5,465 nt of DNA, taken from NCBI GenBank assembly GCA_011777135.1, contig JAABVY010000266.1, forward strand, positions 1 to 5,465, read 5' to 3'. Under the pieces are notes generated by a model, which was not told the origin of the DNA, made no database searches, and saw only the letters and a program-made list of their open reading frames with translations. The DNA comes from Candidatus Zixiibacteriota bacterium. GTDB lineage: Bacteria > Zixibacteria > MSB-5A5 > JAABVY01. The position numbers were made by a program, and so were the translations under genes. Shown here piece after piece: positions 1 through 4,515 of this stretch; position 1 is the first letter of the stretch; the number at the start of each line of letters is the position of its first letter.

Positions 1-2
1 AG

Positions 3-530
3 CTGACCAAAGACAATGATTTGCAGGCATTTAAGGCATTGGTTGAGCGCAACGGCAAGAAAGCCTATCTGCTTGCTCTCAAGCTGGTGGGAGATCCGGC
101 CGATGCGCAGGATATTTCCCAGGAAGCCTTTATCCGGATCTATAACTCCAGGAAGAAGTATGATGAAAAAAAGCCTTTTTTCTCGTGGTTCTATACAATT
201 CTGTCCAATCTGGCCAAAAACCACCTTAAGAAGGGAAAGGTCAGGCTACGATACAGGCGCAGGAAACAGGATGAACGAGAGGCTGTGGGAGCGGATTTTG
301 CAGTTTCCCCTGATTATATTCTGGAGTCAGATCGGAACAAGGAGAGGGTCTGGAAAGCGATTGAAAAGCTCTCCTTTGAACAGAGAGAGATCATTATCTT
401 GCGTCATTTCGAGGACTTATCGTACGAGAAGATTGCTGAATCAATTGGTATTCCGTTAGGGAGCGTAATGAGCAGGCTCTATTACGCTCGCAAAAAGCTC
501 AAAGAGATTCTGGGAAGTGAAAGTGAGTGA
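3..530 (+). CDS. ECF-type RNA polymerase sigma factor (sigma-70 family), 5' end outside the window
   Basis: This is an extracytoplasmic-function sigma factor that would direct RNA polymerase to a small stress or envelope regulon. The 175 visible residues have the two-domain ECF layout. Region 2 includes DAQDISQEAFIRIY and the aromatic stretch KPFFSWFYTILSNLAKNHLKK, for core binding and -10 recognition. After a charged linker, region 4 starts near LSFEQREIIILRHFEDLSYE and ends in the helix-turn-helix IAESIGIPLGSVMSRLYYARKKLKE, for -35 recognition. No region 3 or C-terminal extension is present. The frame is open to the left edge, and the residues before the TTG at 21 (LTKDND) fit the conserved ECF N-terminus. 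The true start is therefore upstream, with perhaps 10-15 residues missing. The stop overlaps the next gene, a membrane protein that is probably its anti-sigma factor. Family assignment is secure; the regulon is unknown. Confidence 0.93.
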   Translation: MTKDNDLQAFKALVERNGKKAYLLALKLVGDPADAQDISQEAFIRIYNSRKKYDEKKPFFSWFYTILSNLAKNHLKKGKVRLRYRRRKQDEREAVGADFAVSPDYILESDRNKERVWKAIEKLSFEQREIIILRHFEDLSYEKIAESIGIPLGSVMSRLYYARKKLKEILGSESE

Positions 531-969
531 TGACAGAAAAAAAGAGCTTTTGATGAAAGTCGTAGACGAGCTCGCCACAGAGGACGAAAAGAGAGAATTT
601 GCGGAGTTCATGGAAGCTGATTCCGCCCTTGAGGAGGAGTACAGGTCTTTCAAGGAGATAAAGGAGGTCACAGATACGATTATGTTCAAGGATTTGCCCG
701 ACAGTTATTGGGAGGGGTACTGGAAAGGTATCTATAACCGGCTGGAGCGGGGAATCGGATGGATTTTTCTGTCCATCGGAGCGATAATCCTGCTTGCCTT
801 CGGCGCTTATCATGTGCTGATTGATTTCTTTATGTCGGAGACTGTCTCATTGCTGGTGAAGGCCGGCGTGGCGATCGGAGGTATCGGCCTTATCATTCTC
901 TTGGTATCTATTGCGAGAGAGGTGCTCTTCGCCCGCAAACATGAACGGTATAAGGAGGTAAAATATTGA
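523..969 (+). CDS. Putative membrane anti-sigma factor, cysteine-free, two transmembrane helices
   Basis: This protein of about 148 residues probably holds the preceding sigma factor inactive at the inner membrane. The N-terminal ~75 residues are charged and helical (DELATEDEKREFAEFMEAD) and resemble the N-terminal helices of anti-sigma domains. They lack the HxxxCxxC zinc motif, and the whole protein has no cysteine. An aromatic stretch, DSYWEGYWKGIYNRLERG, leads into two hydrophobic helices at about residues 79-103 and 110-132. A short basic cytoplasmic tail follows. With two helices and a cytoplasmic N-terminus, both ends would face the cytoplasm and almost no periplasmic sensor would remain. 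The GTG at 523 is preferred because GGGAAG at 512-517 sits 5 nt upstream. The GTG at 517 is possible and adds two residues. Both starts overlap the sigma gene, implying translational coupling. The anti-sigma role is inferred mainly from position and architecture. Confidence 0.72.
   Translation: MSDDRKKELLMKVVDELATEDEKREFAEFMEADSALEEEYRSFKEIKEVTDTIMFKDLPDSYWEGYWKGIYNRLERGIGWIFLSIGAIILLAFGAYHVLIDFFMSETVSLLVKAGVAIGGIGLIILLVSIAREVLFARKHERYKEVKY
952..959 (+). promoter_or_regulatory. Strong Shine-Dalgarno site for the YbjQ-family gene
   Basis: AAGGAGGT matches the anti-SD consensus and ends 6 nt before the TTG at 966. It lies within the end of the anti-sigma gene. This ideal site supports the unusual TTG start and the 4-nt TTGA overlap with the preceding stop. 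Confidence 0.85.
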
Positions 970-1307
970 TAGTAGTAACTTCGGATGATATTCCCGGCCG
1001 AAAAATTCTGAAGACAATCGGGCTGGTTCGCGGGAATACGATCAGATGCCGCCATATTGGCCGTGATATCATGGCACAGCTCAGAAATCTCGTGGGCGGC
1101 GAGGTCTCGGACTATACCAAGATGATAGCCGAGGCACGTGAACAATGTCTGGACAGGCTGCGTCTGGAAGCCCAGTCCCTGGGGGCTAATGCAGTGGTTT
1201 CACTGCGCTTCTCAACCTCTTATATTATGGCAGGTTCTGCAGAGCTTTTAGCTTATGGTACGGCTGTTGTAGTCGATGAATCCCCCGGAGAAGTTGTGCA
1301 GGGATAG
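966..1307 (+). CDS. YbjQ/UPF0145 family protein (putative heavy-metal-binding domain)
   Basis: This 113-residue protein matches the YbjQ (UPF0145, DUF74) family, a small oligomeric beta/alpha fold sometimes labelled heavy-metal-binding; its biochemical role is not settled. Family landmarks are in order: VVTSDDIPG near the N-terminus, IGLVRG at about 18-23, RDI at 33-35, LVGGEVSDYTK at 42-52, AREQCLDRL at 57-65, SLGANAVVSLRF at 71-82, and YGTAVVV at 97-103. Its length is usual for the family. It begins at TTG 966, sharing TTGA with the anti-sigma stop, behind a near-perfect ribosome site, so it is the third gene of the sigma operon. No signal peptide or membrane helix is seen, so it should be cytoplasmic. 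It could be an effector or modulator of the sigma module, but this rests on linkage alone. Family assignment is strong. Confidence 0.88.
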   Translation: MIVVTSDDIPGRKILKTIGLVRGNTIRCRHIGRDIMAQLRNLVGGEVSDYTKMIAEAREQCLDRLRLEAQSLGANAVVSLRFSTSYIMAGSAELLAYGTAVVVDESPGEVVQG

Positions 1308-1328
1308 CAAAATCTGCACTATAAAAAA

Positions 1329-1348
1329 TTAAACCAAAATCGGTTTAA
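1329..1348. repeat. Small inverted repeat after the sigma operon (weak terminator or operator)
   Basis: TTAAACC (1329-1335) and GGTTTAA (1342-1348) form a perfect 7-bp inverted repeat around a 6-nt loop, 21 bp after the YbjQ stop. The stem is AT-rich and no clean U-tract follows, so it is a poor intrinsic terminator. It could be an operator. A TATAAT hexamer lies just downstream at 1357-1362 without a convincing -35. Nothing else in the gap 1308-1480 stands out except the ribosome site of the next gene. Confidence 0.35.
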
Positions 1349-1469
1349 AGTGTTTATATAATTGAGTAACTTGCTATCAGCATCATGAAACTGACATTAT
1401 GATATTTAATTGCAACCCCGGCTGGTTCCATCTGTCGGTTAATTAAAAAGGGAAAGCATTCGTAATATG

Positions 1470-1475
1470 AAGGAG
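1470..1475 (+). promoter_or_regulatory. Shine-Dalgarno site for the PEBP-family gene
   Basis: AAGGAG ends 5 nt before the ATG at 1481. It fixes the start at the beginning of the hydrophobic signal sequence. Confidence 0.75.
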
Positions 1476-1480
1476 TATAG

Positions 1481-2074
1481 ATGAGAAATTTAATCCTAAT
1501 CATTCTATTCCCGCTTTTTGTTCTATTCTGGTTGGCTTGCCAGGGTGGTGAACGCGAGGCGGAGCTGCCCGAAACCACTGCCATCGCAGAGCAAGAAAAA
1601 GAGGCAGAGGATTCCGTGCCTGAAATTAAAATAACAAGCCCGGCCTTTGTTCAAGGGGGTACAATCCCTGCCCGCTACACCTGTGACGGAGATGATATCT
1701 GTCCCGAAATGTCGTGGAAGAACGTCCCTGAAGAGGCTGTCTCACTGGCTATGATTGTCGACGATCCCGATGCTCCCGGCGGAACCTGGATTCATTGTGT
1801 GGCCTACAACATCTCCCCTGCCGACACCAGTATTTCCACCGAGGAGATTGCAGCAGGCAAGGAAGTTGTGATGGGAAAGAACAGCTGGGGGAAGATGGAA
1901 TACGGCGGCCCTTGCCCTCCCAGCGGAACTCACCGCTACTTCTTCAAGATCTACGCTCTTGATAAGGAGCTCGAGCTCGAACCAGGTGCGACAAAGGAAG
2001 ATCTATTGAAAGCCATGGAAGGACATATCCTGGCCAGGGGTGAGCTTATGGGGACTTATCATCGGCGGGGATAG
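1481..2074 (+). CDS. YbhB/YbcL-type PEBP family (Raf-kinase-inhibitor-like) putative lipoprotein
   Basis: This 197-residue protein has a bacterial phosphatidylethanolamine-binding-protein domain of the YbhB/YbcL type, whose bacterial ligands and roles are mostly undefined. Residues 1-19 form a hydrophobic signal sequence ending in FWLAC, with Cys20 as the likely lipidated residue. Trp at -3 makes the lipobox atypical. An acidic linker (about 21-47) precedes the domain. PEBP hallmarks are YTCDGDDICPEMSW at 66-79, the pocket motif DDPDAPGGTWIH at 94-105, YGGPCPPSGTHRYFF at 141-155, and the C-terminal HILARGELMGTYHR. Pocket residues Asp95, Asp97 and His105 are present, so the ligand site looks intact. 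Cytoplasmic YbhB is about 160 residues; the extra length is the signal and linker. It sits alone between the sigma operon and a tRNA gene. Family is certain; membrane anchoring is likely. Confidence 0.92.
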   Translation: MRNLILIILFPLFVLFWLACQGGEREAELPETTAIAEQEKEAEDSVPEIKITSPAFVQGGTIPARYTCDGDDICPEMSWKNVPEEAVSLAMIVDDPDAPGGTWIHCVAYNISPADTSISTEEIAAGKEVVMGKNSWGKMEYGGPCPPSGTHRYFFKIYALDKELELEPGATKEDLLKAMEGHILARGELMGTYHRRG

Positions 2075-2099
2075 CCATTTCGTAAGCTTCTGTTTTTGA

Positions 2100-2131
2100 T
2101 TGACATCCACAGCCGAAAAGAATAGTATAAT
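2100..2131 (+). promoter_or_regulatory. Candidate promoter of tRNA-Arg
   Basis: A perfect TTGACA (2100-2105) and a perfect TATAAT (2126-2131) precede the tRNA. Their spacer is 20 bp, longer than optimal; TAGTAT at 2123-2128 would give 17 bp. TATAAT predicts a start near 2138, 6 nt before the mature tRNA. It lies between the PEBP stop and the tRNA, so the tRNA can be transcribed independently. Confidence 0.6.
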
Positions 2132-2143
2132 GGGGTAAAAATT

Positions 2144-2215
2144 GCCCCCGTGGTGTAATGGATAACGCACCGGCCTCCGGAGCCGGCAATCCCAGTTCGA
2201 TTCTGGGCGGGGGTA
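2144..2215 (+). tRNA. tRNA-Arg, anticodon CCG
   Basis: The 72-nt sequence folds as a complete cloverleaf. The acceptor arm pairs GCCCCCG (2144-2150) with CGGGGGT (2208-2214), the outermost pair being G-U. The D stem is GTGT (2153-2156) with ACGC (2165-2168). The anticodon stem is CCGGC (2170-2174) with GCCGG (2182-2186), enclosing loop CTCCGGA, with T33 followed by CCG at 2177-2179. A 4-nt variable loop follows. The T stem is CCCAG (2191-2195) with CTGGG (2203-2207) around TTCGATT. The discriminator is A2215. No 3' CCA is encoded, so CCA must be added after transcription. It reads the arginine codon CGG. No integrase or duplicated tRNA end is visible nearby. Confidence 0.95.
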
Positions 2216-2266
2216 TTTTAAATTGGTATAATTGGCAATTTGCAGATACCATTCTTCATATAATCA

Positions 2267-2296
2267 TTGAAAATCACACAAAAAAGTTGCTATATT
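2267..2296 (+). promoter_or_regulatory. Candidate promoter of the cation diffusion facilitator gene
   Basis: TTGAAA (2267-2272) and TATATT (2291-2296) are separated by 18 bp, a reasonable sigma-70-like pair predicting transcription from about 2303. It lies between the tRNA and the transporter, supporting a start downstream of the tRNA. The tract before it (2220-2241) holds a short inverted repeat, AAATTG with CAATTT, of unknown meaning. Confidence 0.4.
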
Positions 2297-2355
2297 GCCA
2301 AAAGTTGTTCAATTTGGTGATGTTATCACATATGCCTGCAAACAAGAGCAAAATA

Positions 2356-3291
2356 ATGATGATGAATGGGAGATCGCCGCGGGTGCGAATTGTGCAGCGA
2401 GTGACCGCCTGGGGCATGGTAGCGAATCTCGGGCTGGCAGGTTTTAAATTCGCCGCCGGGTTTCTGGGTAACAGCAAAGCCTTGGTGGCTGATGCCGTCC
2501 ACAGCATCACAGACACCACCACCGATATCGCAATATTGATCGGCGCCCCTCGCTGGAGCGCTCCTGCCGATGAGGATCATCCCCATGGCCATGGCCGCAT
2601 TGAAACTCTGATAACTGTCTTTATCGGGCTGGTGTTGATTGGGGCAGCCATCGGCCTTGGATACAATGCAGTGGCCACTTTGCAGTCCGCTCATGCTGAA
2701 GGACCCGGATGGATCGCTTTCGGGGCTGCGATTGTTTCGATTATGATAAAAGAAGCTCTGTATCAATGGAATGCACGTGTGGGACAAAGAGTAAAATCCT
2801 CCGCCATGATAGCCAATGCCTGGCATCACAGGAGCGATGCTTTGAGTTCGATTCCGGTGGCGGTTGCTGTGCTTGGTTCTAAAATCCAGCCCGCCTGGAC
2901 TTTTTTGGATCATGTCGGGGCTTTAGTAGTATCGTTGTTTATTTTTCAGGCGGCCTGGAAGATCTTCTGGCCGGCTTTGAAACAGCTGACTGACGCGGGG
3001 GCTTCAAGGGACGAATTGGCTGAACTCTACGACACCATAAAGCATATCGATGGAGTGCGCGATGTTCATGCGCTGCGCACGAGAAATATCGGCCCGGGAT
3101 TGCAGGTCGATCTACATCTTCAGGTCGATCCGGAACTATCGGTTCGAGACGGTCATGATCTGGCAGGAATTGCAAAAAACAGGCTTCTCAAACATGATAA
3201 TGTCGTTGACGTTTTAATTCATATCGAGCCCTACGAGTCCGGGGATGCCCGGCCCGGCAGAGATTCCGAAGACCAACCTGACGCAAGCTAA
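2356..3291 (+). CDS. Cation diffusion facilitator (CDF) family zinc exporter, YiiP-like
   Basis: This is an inner-membrane, proton-coupled divalent-metal exporter, most likely for Zn2+. Six membrane helices lie near residues 16-38, 40-64, 82-106, 118-138, 152-174 and 184-206, followed by a cytoplasmic metal-binding domain. The transport site is His49-xxx-Asp53 in helix 2 (ADAVHSITD) and His157-xxx-Asp161 in helix 5 (WHHRSD). The loop DEDHPHGHGR carries Asp72, His75 and His79, matching YiiP site B. The C-terminal domain keeps His238, His254, His267 and His289, with Glu291 where YiiP has Asp. The start is uncertain. The frame is open back through the tRNA, so the long form is artefactual. ATG 2356 gives 311 residues, a family-like N-terminus and an AAGAG site about 7 nt upstream. 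ATG 2320 and 2332 are alternatives. Family is certain; zinc is inferred from ligands. Confidence 0.93.
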   Translation: MMMNGRSPRVRIVQRVTAWGMVANLGLAGFKFAAGFLGNSKALVADAVHSITDTTTDIAILIGAPRWSAPADEDHPHGHGRIETLITVFIGLVLIGAAIGLGYNAVATLQSAHAEGPGWIAFGAAIVSIMIKEALYQWNARVGQRVKSSAMIANAWHHRSDALSSIPVAVAVLGSKIQPAWTFLDHVGALVVSLFIFQAAWKIFWPALKQLTDAGASRDELAELYDTIKHIDGVRDVHALRTRNIGPGLQVDLHLQVDPELSVRDGHDLAGIAKNRLLKHDNVVDVLIHIEPYESGDARPGRDSEDQPDAS

Positions 3292-3298
3292 AATACTC

Positions 3299-3326
3299 TG
3301 GACAAAAATGGAATTAAATGTATATT
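3299..3326 (+). promoter_or_regulatory. Candidate promoter placed for a leaderless mRNA
   Basis: TGGACA (3299-3304) and TATATT (3321-3326) are 16 bp apart, starting 8 bp after the transporter stop. The predicted transcription start is about 3333, next to the ATG at 3334. No Shine-Dalgarno sequence precedes that ATG, which fits a leaderless transcript. The -10 rests on AT-rich sequence, so chance is possible. Confidence 0.4.
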
Positions 3327-3333
3327 AATTTTG

Positions 3334-3858
3334 ATGCTTCGAACTTTAAAGATCATATCAATGTCAGCGATGATCCTGATCGTCTCCTTAGCCTGTGATG
3401 GAAAGCTGGTTATATATGTCGGTGATGGACTTGAGGGAGAATGGCAGGCAGAATTTTCCGCCCAGTATTTTGGGCAGGCAACTCCAGAAGATGGTGACGG
3501 CTCCTACACAATTGCACATACATCCCGTCTCAGCATATCCGATGGATCATTAGAAGTATTTATCGATCCTCCCATCCCTCCTTTGTTTGGTTGGGGGGAG
3601 TCACAAGCATATTGGAGCTGCCTCTATTTTATCTCTGACGATAGCCTGATTTTGACCAGTGCGGAAACGAGCGAAGAAATTGAACGCTACAAATTCGAGA
3701 TATCAGGCGATACTCTCCACCTGTATTACATTCCGCAATCATCTGATCCGGCAGACAGCATGATGGTTGCGATTCCTCTTTACGGTGGTTTGCCCTGGGG
3801 CAGGGCTTTCATGTGGCATTCAGGCGATTTTGTCCGGCTCCGCGGCGGCTCTGATTAA
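3334..3858 (+). CDS. Unrecognised putative lipoprotein, possibly lipocalin-like
   Basis: I do not recognise this 174-residue protein by name. Residues 1-20 are a typical signal sequence (basic LRTLK, then a hydrophobic core) ending in VSLAC, with Cys21 the likely lipidation site. Ser at -3 is not the usual Leu. The mature part is rich in beta-type segments. It opens with GLEGEWQAEF (32-41) and contains RLSISDGSLEVFI (65-77), YFISDDSLILTS (98-109) and RYKFEISGDTLHLYYI (118-133). The early G-x-W and the repeated 'S-D/G-D-x-L' strands resemble lipocalin-like beta-barrel lipoproteins; this is pattern similarity only. Cys96 is the only other cysteine. The start at ATG 3334 lacks a ribosome site; TTG 3331 would add one residue and ATG 3361 would truncate the signal. 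It looks monocistronic, with its own candidate promoter. A real gene is likely; function is unknown. Confidence 0.75.
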   Translation: MLRTLKIISMSAMILIVSLACDGKLVIYVGDGLEGEWQAEFSAQYFGQATPEDGDGSYTIAHTSRLSISDGSLEVFIDPPIPPLFGWGESQAYWSCLYFISDDSLILTSAETSEEIERYKFEISGDTLHLYYIPQSSDPADSMMVAIPLYGGLPWGRAFMWHSGDFVRLRGGSD

Positions 3859-3869
3859 TCCGATCTAAT
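3853..3869 (+). repeat. Imperfect 17-bp repeat, copy 1
   Basis: GATTAATCCGATCTAAT overlaps the stop codon of the lipoprotein gene. It matches copy 2 (3900-3916) at 15 of 17 positions. The first eight bases are palindromic. It may be a regulator site; nothing here identifies the regulator. Confidence 0.45.
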
Positions 3870-3899
3870 TATTCCTCCCTGTATGCAAACCACTTAGAA

Positions 3900-3916
3900 G
3901 ATTGATCCAATCTAAT
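3900..3916 (+). repeat. Imperfect 17-bp repeat, copy 2, with inverted-repeat core
   Basis: GATTGATCCAATCTAAT lies 47 bp after copy 1 and 12 bp before the candidate -35 of the carbonic-anhydrase-like gene. AGATTG (3899-3904) and CAATCT (3908-3913) make a perfect 6-bp inverted repeat around ATC, as expected of a dimeric-repressor operator. The 3-nt loop and lack of a T-run argue against a terminator. Confidence 0.45.
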
Positions 3917-3927
3917 GCAGATAATAC

Positions 3928-3954
3928 TTGAACTTTTCCGGATTATATTATAAT
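3928..3954 (+). promoter_or_regulatory. Candidate promoter of the carbonic-anhydrase-like gene
   Basis: TTGAAC (3928-3933) and a perfect TATAAT (3949-3954) are 15 bp apart; TAATAT at 3951-3956 gives 17 bp. Transcription would start near 3961, leaving a leader of about 29 nt that includes the strong ribosome site. Confidence 0.5.
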
Positions 3955-3976
3955 ATCATCTCATTGTGCAAGGTAT

Positions 3977-3984
3977 GGAGGAGG
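3977..3984 (+). promoter_or_regulatory. Shine-Dalgarno site fixing the start at 3990
   Basis: GGAGGAGG ends 5 nt before ATG 3990. The earlier in-frame GTG 3966 and ATG 3975 have no such site and would make this sequence coding, so 3990 is the preferred start. Confidence 0.8.
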
Positions 3985-3989
3985 ACAAT

Positions 3990-4385
3990 ATGGGAAAATG
4001 CAACCATCTGATCTTACACTGTATGGATTACCGTCTTCAGGATACAATCGAAGAATGGATCAAGAAAAAGGGGCTGAATGGAAAAATCGACCGGATTTCA
4101 ATAGGGGGACCCTGCAAAGACATCGAATTTGCGATGAAGTATATCAAAACCTGTATCGAGAAACATGGTGTTAAAAATGTCTATTTGACCCAGCATGAGG
4201 ACTGCGCGGGATATGGCGGTCATGACGCCTTTTCCTCGCTGGATTCCGAAAGAGAAAATTTAACTGACGATATGATGGATCTTAAAGCCAATGTGAAGCT
4301 TCTCTACCCTGATGTTGAAGTTCACACTATTTTGATGCAGGAAGATGATGAGGGATGGGATATGGTTGATCTGGGCAAAGATTAA
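3990..4385 (+). CDS. Minimal beta-carbonic-anhydrase-like protein
   Basis: This 131-residue cytoplasmic protein carries the zinc-site signature of beta-class carbonic anhydrases, which interconvert CO2 and bicarbonate. Near the N-terminus, HLILHCMDYR supplies Cys11 and the Asp13/Arg15 pair (CxDxR, as in the CxDSR motif). QHEDCAGYGG supplies His69 and Cys72 (HxxC). The segment ISIGGPCKD (37-44) sits where beta enzymes have the NAGG-type stretch. All three protein zinc ligands and the Asp-Arg dyad are therefore present. The usual enzyme has about 200 residues; this one lacks the N-terminal arm and much of the C-terminal helices and strand, and Tyr replaces Ser in CxDSR. After the zinc site comes an acidic tail (QEDDEGWDMVD). 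Several further cysteines (4, 42, 55) are present. It appears to be a single-gene unit between two gaps that carry a related repeat. Relationship to the superfamily is likely; catalysis is unproven. Confidence 0.78.
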   Translation: MGKCNHLILHCMDYRLQDTIEEWIKKKGLNGKIDRISIGGPCKDIEFAMKYIKTCIEKHGVKNVYLTQHEDCAGYGGHDAFSSLDSERENLTDDMMDLKANVKLLYPDVEVHTILMQEDDEGWDMVDLGKD

Positions 4386-4390
4386 CTCAG

Positions 4391-4417
4391 TTGATCCGAT
4401 ATAGATCTCCAATATCG
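4391..4417 (+). repeat. Degenerate third repeat copy with hairpin; weak terminator candidate
   Basis: TTGATCCGATATAGA (4391-4405) resembles the upstream copies (TTRATCCRATCTAAT), diverging towards its 3' end. It also contains CGATAT (4397-4402) able to pair with ATATCG (4412-4417) across 9 nt, followed by ATTTTAA. The stem is short and AT-rich, so termination is only possible. It begins 5 bp after the carbonic-anhydrase-like stop codon. Confidence 0.3.
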
Positions 4418-4443
4418 ATTTTAAAGTATGATAATAATATTAA

Positions 4444-4472
4444 TTGTCTCTACGGATATTTGTTGTTATAAT
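4444..4472 (+). promoter_or_regulatory. Candidate promoter of the peptide transporter gene
   Basis: TTGTCT (4444-4449) and a perfect TATAAT (4467-4472) are separated by the optimal 17 bp, and TG at 4464-4465 gives an extended -10. Transcription would start near 4479, with a leader of about 37 nt. It is the best-formed promoter in the window. Confidence 0.65.
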
Positions 4473-4503
4473 ACCTGTTCGAATTCGCAGTGCATCTAGC
4501 AGT

Positions 4504-4509
4504 GAGGGA
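4504..4509 (+). promoter_or_regulatory. Shine-Dalgarno site for the peptide transporter
   Basis: GAGGGA ends 6 nt before GTG 4516. An in-frame TAG at 4510-4512 rules out any earlier start, so GTG 4516 is the first possible start codon. Confidence 0.7.
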
Positions 4510-4515
4510 TAGTTA

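Noticed and set aside
21..23. TTG as the start of the sigma factor
   Set aside because: The frame is open to the window edge and the residues before it fit the ECF N-terminus, so the gene starts upstream.
124..138. A further copy of the ATCCGATCTAAT-type repeat inside the sigma gene
   Set aside because: The match is partial with an inserted base, and it lies in conserved coding sequence, so it is probably coincidence.
16..459. Open + frame of 147 codons overlapping the sigma factor
   Set aside because: It lies in another frame of a clear sigma-70 gene and has no recognisable domain.
499..1145. Minus-strand frames opposite the anti-sigma and YbjQ genes
   Set aside because: They are shadows of + strand genes that have coupled starts and, for YbjQ, clear family motifs.
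2144..2215. tRNA gene as an integration site for a mobile element
   Set aside because: No integrase gene is present and I found no second copy of the tRNA 3' end downstream in the window.
2158..2319. N-terminal extension of the metal exporter
   Set aside because: It begins inside the tRNA and has no family similarity; it is a chance open frame.
2326..2913. 195-codon minus-strand frame
   Set aside because: It is antisense to the exporter, whose protein has all family motifs; the reverse translation shows no domain.
3899..3913. Inverted repeat as an intrinsic terminator of the lipoprotein gene
   Set aside because: The loop is only 3 nt, the stem is 6 bp and no T-run follows; an operator is more plausible.
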